Source: Hymenopus coronatus (lineage: Eukaryota > Arthropoda > Insecta > Mantodea > Hymenopodidae). From it: 64,000 nt of DNA. Below, piece after piece: positions 58,498 through 64,000 of this stretch. The position numbers were made by a program, and so were the translations under genes. The notes beneath the pieces were generated by a model, which was not told where the DNA came from, made no database searches, and was given only the letters and a program-made list of their open reading frames with translations. Positions within the stretch are counted from its first letter, which is position 1, and every line of letters starts with the position of its first letter. The stretch spans positions 10,708,001 through 10,772,000 of the forward strand of contig CM060893.1 of the NCBI GenBank assembly GCA_030762935.1, given 5' to 3'.

Positions 58498-58855
58498 TCA
58501 TATGACATTATTTCTTGTTCCTGACTCATATTTATTGCTAAATAAATAAAGGTAATCCTGCAGACAAGCCTGTAAATATCTAAATATGTTTACAATAAAT
58601 AAATGAAGTAAACCTACAATTACTAAATGGACAAGATGTGTTTTCATGAGCTGCAATTGCCTATGAAGATACTTCCAGTCTGGCAAACTCTGAGGTCCTT
58701 CCAAGTCTGATGTTCCTCCAAACATGGTGTTCCCTGATCTAGAAGTATTAATCTGGGATTGATATTCGATCACTATCTTTGCTCTGATTTGTTCCAGATT
58801 TCCTGCTGCATTACTTTGCTGGTTACTACATATATCATTCTCTATGTAACGTTCT
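58498..58855 (-). CDS. Candidate exon of unknown function (unit 2)
   Basis: Duplicate of 52143-52500 with the same AG and open frame. The adjoining A/T run differs by one base. Unknown function. Confidence 0.3.
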
Positions 58856-59044
58856 CTGAAAAAAAATGCACTAGTGCAGCCTCTTGTGGCACCATGGTTG
58901 AAACTAATAGTTTGATTTTAAAAGTCTAATTATTTTGTTTTTTCTATTCATTGCAATATACAATGAAGTTTTATTATCCCTCCACACCAAAAAAAGGAAA
59001 GACAGAAAGAAAAGCAAGGGTTCAGCACCGAGTGTGAATTAAAC

Positions 59045-59300
59045 TAATACCCATAGTTGACTATACTATGAATCCTGGGACTTAAGTACTTGCAATATTG
59101 TAAGTCGCCATTGGGGTTAATATTTCAAAATAATTTGAGATCACCTTGTGGTTTACCGGGAAACATTCGAGTCAGTTGAAAAATTGAGTGCTATGCTGGC
59201 ATCTTGCCATGGTAGCTCAGTGGCAGAGCAACCGACTAGAGACTGGGATATCCATGATTCAAATAATGGCTATGTATGGTATTGAATTTTTCAGTCTGAC
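59045..59300 (+). repeat. tRNA-derived SINE (family 2), unit 2
   Basis: Duplicate of 52690-52945 with a tRNA-like core at 59206-59276. It was copied by the segmental duplication rather than inserted independently. Confidence 0.75.
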
Positions 59301-59700
59301 ATTACCTATGCAAGACATGATTTATCCAAGGACATGACCAGCGAGGAATCCCAGTAGGGAAGATTGGAGGGGAGAAGGGACACGTGTGCCTCAGAGGTTG
59401 TGTCTAGCATCCTGGAAAACTGGGAATATCCAGGAAATCACCTGGAATTTAAAATTACCTTGAAAACTGGCCATTTACCTTGATTTTGAGAAACTTCCCT
59501 AGAATTTTTCTAAGAGACTGCTGTTATATTCTTTAATCATTATTATGTACTTGGAGATCATGACACTCTCAATGGTGGGAACATTTACACTCACTCATGT
59601 GTGACTTATTCTGGTCTTCCACTTACTCTTTCCGGCCAAGGTTGAAGTATAGTCGAATCTACATGAAAATGTAACATGCCAATAGCGTGTTGCATTAGCA

Positions 59701-60048
59701 TTGGTTATTGCAATGTGTGTGTACATAGCAAGAAAGGTTCCAATTGCATATGGTTTTCTTCAAACTCTTCTGTATTGTAACGTCCTTTTGCATGGAAACA
59801 AGAACTTCAAGTGTCGATATTTAGATGCTAAGGAAGATTCTGTGTCATACCTCGATCTTGCACCATGGATTAGATCTGTGGTGGGGAATCCTAATTGTTT
59901 TCGGTGTGTTTGGTGTATATCTGGTGCGATTAATTTGGAACCCATGGGTATGTCAGCTGTTCAGAGCCATGCAAAGGAGAAAAAACCTGTAGAGCAATTT
60001 ACAGCATTTATGTTGCCTGCCTCCAACATAATACTTAATGAAGGTTAG
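59701..60048 (+). CDS. BED-like zinc-finger ORF, unit 2
   Basis: Duplicate of 53347-53694 with a single Gln-to-Glu change near the end (KKPVEQ). The same caveats apply. Confidence 0.4.
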   Translation: MVIAMCVYIARKVPIAYGFLQTLLYCNVLLHGNKNFKCRYLDAKEDSVSYLDLAPWIRSVVGNPNCFRCVWCISGAINLEPMGMSAVQSHAKEKKPVEQFTAFMLPASNIILNEG

Positions 60049-60849
60049 TCTATAACATTCTATATAATATCGTCATTGCATAATAAGTACACAACAGACA
60101 AAAAACTTGAAGGAAATTGTGGTTGTTGTGTAGCAACAAGTTTGCAGCTTTCTTAAAACTCAATTGTAGTCACTGCCTTTCAAAAAATATATACTTGATA
60201 TCTTGTGAAATGAAGCTATATCTTATGTTGAATTTTATTTTATATTTATTCAATTTATGAATTTAGAAAGTAACGTGAACATATGCATCCTCCAATATAT
60301 TTTGTTTTCTTATTACACTGGTGTGATTTCGTAATCATTCTTCTTAAAAAATGGTGATAAACTTTCCTGTGCATTATGTGACAAAAAAAAACAAAACAAA
60401 ACAAAAAACAAGTTTATTAACCATTTGGTTATGTTTACATTTTGCTACCTCTTCTAAATGAAATGTGTTTTAAGGCCTGCTCATTTAATTGTCGCATTGA
60501 GCATGTGCAAATGCTGTTATGTTGGTCTGATTTTGGAAATTTATTGAAAAGATTTATCTCAATTTATCTTATAAAACAAAGATATTACAAAGTAAGGTAT
60601 AATGGAAGAATCTGAGATATAGCTGTGCTAAATTCTATTAAAAAGCTTCTGTCATGGAATTGATGAAAGTGGTATTTTGAAATAAAAATACATATAAGTT
60701 ATTCAAAATTATGGTACAAGATCTCATCTGAATTTAAATGAGGAAAACTTGTATTTTCAAATATATTTCACATTACTGGTTGGTTGATGTCCATAGATTG
60801 TATCCTTCTATCTTAGGCAGTTAAGGCAAGTAAAGCATTGAATTCAACT
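60049..60849. other. No gene recognised
   Basis: Duplicate of 53.69-54.48 kb, with a longer A/C-run microsatellite near 60.39 kb. Confidence 0.4.
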
Positions 60850-61275
60850 CAGAGTTTTATATCCTCTGCACGGCCTCAGAATGGGATTGCAGGATAGATT
60901 CATATAGCATAGGTAAATATTTTTTTCAGGGATATTTTGATATACTTATAATTTTTCCAGAAATGATTGCAGAGTTGGATTATGTAATTTATTACATGGA
61001 ATGTTGCTGCATACTAAAAGCCTAACAAAGATCAACTGAAAATGTGTTAACAGAACACTTGAGTTTTACTTGCGCAATAAGAAGTTGTAATGTGCTATCC
61101 TTCCTTCCCTTTGTTGAAATATGTGTAGCAGTTTTGTATGTTGTTAGAGGTGAAATTTGTACTTTATTTCCTTCTAACAAACTTGGCAACACATTGTTCT
61201 ATCTGTTGAATAGCCACACTCACTGATTTAATAAATCTTGGTTACTGCTCATTTCGTTGGGCATTTTCACAAACA
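60850..61275 (-). pseudogene. hAT 5' fragment upstream of array D
   Basis: Duplicate of 54480-54905. Confidence 0.7.
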
Positions 61276-61741
61276 ACTAGTTGCCTTCTCAACACAAAAG
61301 TTATGAGAAAACGAATATGCATTTGTTTTGATTATTGTCTGCTGGTGTAGTAATAAAAAGTATTCAGGAAAACACCCCCCCTCACCCTTAAGTTAGGTAC
61401 CTGCTTCTATTATAAGCACTCAAAGTAAGGGGCTGTTACAACTAAAGGGGTGCACAAAACCTGTTTCTTAGACATTCTTAGCATTTAAAGAGTTGCACGA
61501 AACTTTGTTACAGAAATTCTTGGAATGGTATCATTTATGCCAAAATAATCTGTTACACTTAGAATATGCAGCAGCAATTTAAAACCCTTTGAATATGCAT
61601 TTGTATACGTATGTTCAAAAAATCTGGGACCTATTCATTACATAGAGCACACATATCCTATTAGTAGACACAGAGATTATATTTATAAATCTTATTTAGT
61701 GATTATTGAACTTAATAATGTGAAATCCTTCAACATTTCAG

Positions 61742-62999
61742 ATTATGGAAGGAAGCAATATCAGGTGACAGCAATGGTAAATCATTATTTTCTTCTGCTG
61801 AAGTCTCAGAAACAGACACAGGTTTCTATATCAGAAAACATCATCCTGAACGTGCAAGTCATGAATGTTATGTCAAAGATATACCAGTTGTTGAAGAACA
61901 TATTCACTCAGAACCTGGTGATGGGCAAATATGCAGTACTGCTTCATACTCAAAACCAAAAAATTTGAATCTTAAGGACGGAGATTCATATATATGTGAT
62001 AAAAACTTTACTGAGTTGTCAAATTTCCAAACAGATAATTTGATTCATAAGGGTATTAAGTCACAACAGTGTAACATGCCTGATAATTACTTAACTGAAT
62101 TATCAAATTTGAAAACACACAACTTCATTCATGAGGATAAAAAACCACATCAATGTAAAACTTGTGATAAGAGCTTTAATTCTTTTTCACATTTGAAAAC
62201 ACATAATTTAATTAATTTGGGTTGGAAACCTCACCAATGTAAAACCTGTGATAGGAGCTTTACTTGTTTGTCAGATTTGAAAATACATAATTGGATTCGT
62301 GATGGTAAGAAACCACATCAATGTAAAAGTTGTGATAAGAGCTTTACTTGTTTGTCACATTTGAAAACACATAACTTGATTCATGATGGCAAGAAACCAC
62401 ACCAATGTAAAAGTTGTGATAAGAGCTTTACTCGTTTGTCACATTTGAAAACACACAACTTGATTCATGAGGGTAAGAAACCATACCAATGTAAAACTTG
62501 TGAAAAGAGCTTTACTCTTTGGTCACATTTGAAAGCACATAATTTGATTCATGAGGGTAAGAAACCACACAGATGTAAAACTTGTGATAAGAGGTTTACT
62601 TATTTGTCAAATTTGAAAAGACACAATTTGATTCATGAGGGTAAGAGACCACACCGATGTAAAACTTGTGATAAGAGCTTTACTCTTTTGACACATATGA
62701 AAACACATAATTTGATTCACGAGGGTAAGAAACCACATCAATGTAAAACCTGTGATAGGAGCTTTAATTATTTTTCACATTTGAGAACACATAATTTAAT
62801 TAATTTGGGTTTGAAACCTCACCAATGTAAAACCTGTGATAAGAGGTTTACTCGTTTGTCAGATTTGAAAATACATAATTGGATTCATGATGGTAAGAAA
62901 CCACATCAATGTAAAACTTGTGATAAGAGCTTTACTCGTTTGTCACATTTGAAAACACATAATTTGTTTCATGAGGGAAAAGAAACCACACCAATGTAA
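61742..62999 (+). CDS. Array D: zinc-finger exon, possible alternative 3' exon, frameshifted
   Basis: Acceptor ccttcaacatttcag (AG at 61740-61741) and a phase-2 start identical to array C. After two degenerate fingers come ten finger units. Three have lost the last zinc-binding His (two LIN endings and one WIR). The frame ends HEGKETTPM-stop at 62999 because gagggtaagaaacc became gagggaaaagaaacc, a one-base gain. Joined to gene B exons 1-2 it would give about 583 residues. It is nearly identical to array C in its 5' half but lacks two pairs of units present in C. It is more decayed than C, so it may be a dying tail. Confidence 0.65.
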
Positions 63000-63808
63000 T
63001 AGTTGTGATAAGAGCTTTACTTGTTTGTCACACTTGAAAACATACAACTGGATTCATGAGGGAAAAGAAACCACACCAATGTAATAGTTGTGATAAGAGC
63101 TTTACTCGTTTGTCACACTTGAAAACATACAACTGGATTCATGAGGATAAGAAACCACACCAATGTAATAGTTGTGATAAGAACTTTACTTGTTTGTCAC
63201 ACTTGAAAACATACAACTGGATTCATGAGGATAAGAAACCACACCAATGTAAAAGTTGTGATAAGAGCTTTACTTGTTTGTTACACTTGAAAACATACAA
63301 CTGGATTCATGAGGATAAGAAACCACACCAATATAAAAGTTGTGATAAGAGCTTTACTCGACTGTCAAATTTGAAAACACATAACTTGATTCATGATGGC
63401 AAGAAACCACACCAATGTAAAGTTGTGATTGGAGCTTTACTCATTTGTCACATTTGAAAACACACAACTTGATTCATGAGGGTAAGAAACCACACCAATG
63501 TAAAACTTGTGAAAAGAGCTTTACTCTTTGGTCACATTTGAAAACACATAATTTGATCATGAAGGTAAGAAACCACACAAATGTAAAGCTTGTGATAAGA
63601 GGTTTACTCGTTTGTCAAATTTTAAAACATACAATTTGATTCATGAGGGTAATAAATCACATCAATGTAAAACCTGTGATAGGAGCTTTACTGATTTGTC
63701 AAATTTGAGAAGACCTAATTTGATTCATGAGAGTAGGAATCCACACAAAAACAAAATTTGTGATAAAAACTTTACTCAGCTATCTGTTACTTTTGAAAAC
63801 ACAATTTG
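63000..63808 (+). pseudogene. Array D 3' half, pseudogenised fingers
   Basis: About nine more finger units follow in three frames. Several read CxxCDKSFTxLSHLKTYNWIH, with Tyr replacing the first zinc-binding His. Further frame breaks lie near 63420 (tgtaaagttgtgatt) and 63556 (ttgatcatgaagg). The end reads CDKNFTQLSVTFENTI-stop, matching the gene A remnant. Confidence 0.8.
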
Positions 63809-64000
63809 ATTCATATGGGTAAGAGATCTCACTATGATAAATCTTATGTTAGGAACTATATTCCCTGAGCAATAAGTTGATAATTTATAAAATAATACAG
63901 TGTTAGCCAACTAGACTCTTTATGGCTTCACATACCTCATTATTACTCTAAACATGTTTCATCTTCATTTGAAGACATGAAGATGATGTCTGCTTAATTT
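63809..64000. other. 3' flank of array D
   Basis: After the stop the sequence does not match the 3' flanks of arrays B or C. Array D is therefore probably the original last copy of the cluster, or a different recombination product. Nothing else recognised. Confidence 0.4.

Larger units (their letters stand above)
57516..62985 (+). repeat. Tandem segmental duplication, unit 2
   Basis: Near-identical to unit 1 through the 5' half of the next finger array. After that, array D follows its own course and lacks the unit 1 end. Confidence 0.9.

Noticed and set aside
55367..63808. CRISPR array (regular 84-bp repeats)
   Set aside because: The 84-bp period is one zinc finger, in frame and translating to C2H2 units. 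There are no unique spacers of CRISPR type, and the setting is eukaryotic.

Overview
The window is intron-rich, AT-rich animal DNA packed with transposon debris. Several things point to an arthropod: GT-AG introns, mariner, hAT, piggyBac and Penelope-like elements, several tRNA-derived SINE families, and C2H2 zinc-finger genes whose N-terminal exon is rich in IKEE/IKTE motifs. The exon ending in IKEEPWWLE is a style I associate with polyneopteran insects (cockroach, termite or cricket-like). That lineage call is an impression from memory, not a demonstrated identity. No bacterial operons, CRISPR arrays or rRNA genes were seen.

Layout. 1-9.2 kb: a GC-rich 5' segment, then non-coding DNA with a dispersed ~0.9 kb repeat (here called R), a hAT fragment and a Penelope-like (PLE) fragment. 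9.2-12 kb: a Buster-type hAT transposon with a recognisable 5' end and target duplication, 3'-truncated against a gag-like fragment. 12.5-19.5 kb: a two-exon coiled-coil plus ankyrin-repeat gene carrying two frame lesions. 19.5-25.2 kb: mostly anonymous DNA with LINE and PLE remnants. 25.3-52.2 kb: a large, old inverted duplication whose axis lies near 40.1 kb. Each arm carries a KRAB-free C2H2 zinc-finger gene: gene A on the minus strand (exons at 35.4, 32.3 and 28.1-26.9 kb) and gene B on the plus strand (exons at 43.6, 44.95 and 49.8-50.9 kb), with identical exon lengths and intron phases. 49.8-64 kb: a tandem amplification of the zinc-finger terminal exon of gene B. There are three copies (B, C, D), with a duplicated unit of about 6.36 kb. 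Copies C and D have no private 5' exons but keep the same phase-2 acceptor, so they could serve as alternative 3' exons of gene B.

How it works together. The zinc-finger proteins would be nuclear DNA-binding factors: an acidic N-terminal region with several SUMO-consensus motifs joined to 9-16 fingers. The arrays differ at the base-contact positions of the recognition helix while their framework is homogeneous. The inverted arms act as each other's pre-insertion controls. They show that a complete mariner (TIRs plus TA) and a SINE entered arm A, and a PLE-type foldback element and a 92-bp GC-rich insert entered arm B, all after the inverted duplication. Gene assignments are conceptual. Splice sites were read by eye and no transcript data were available.
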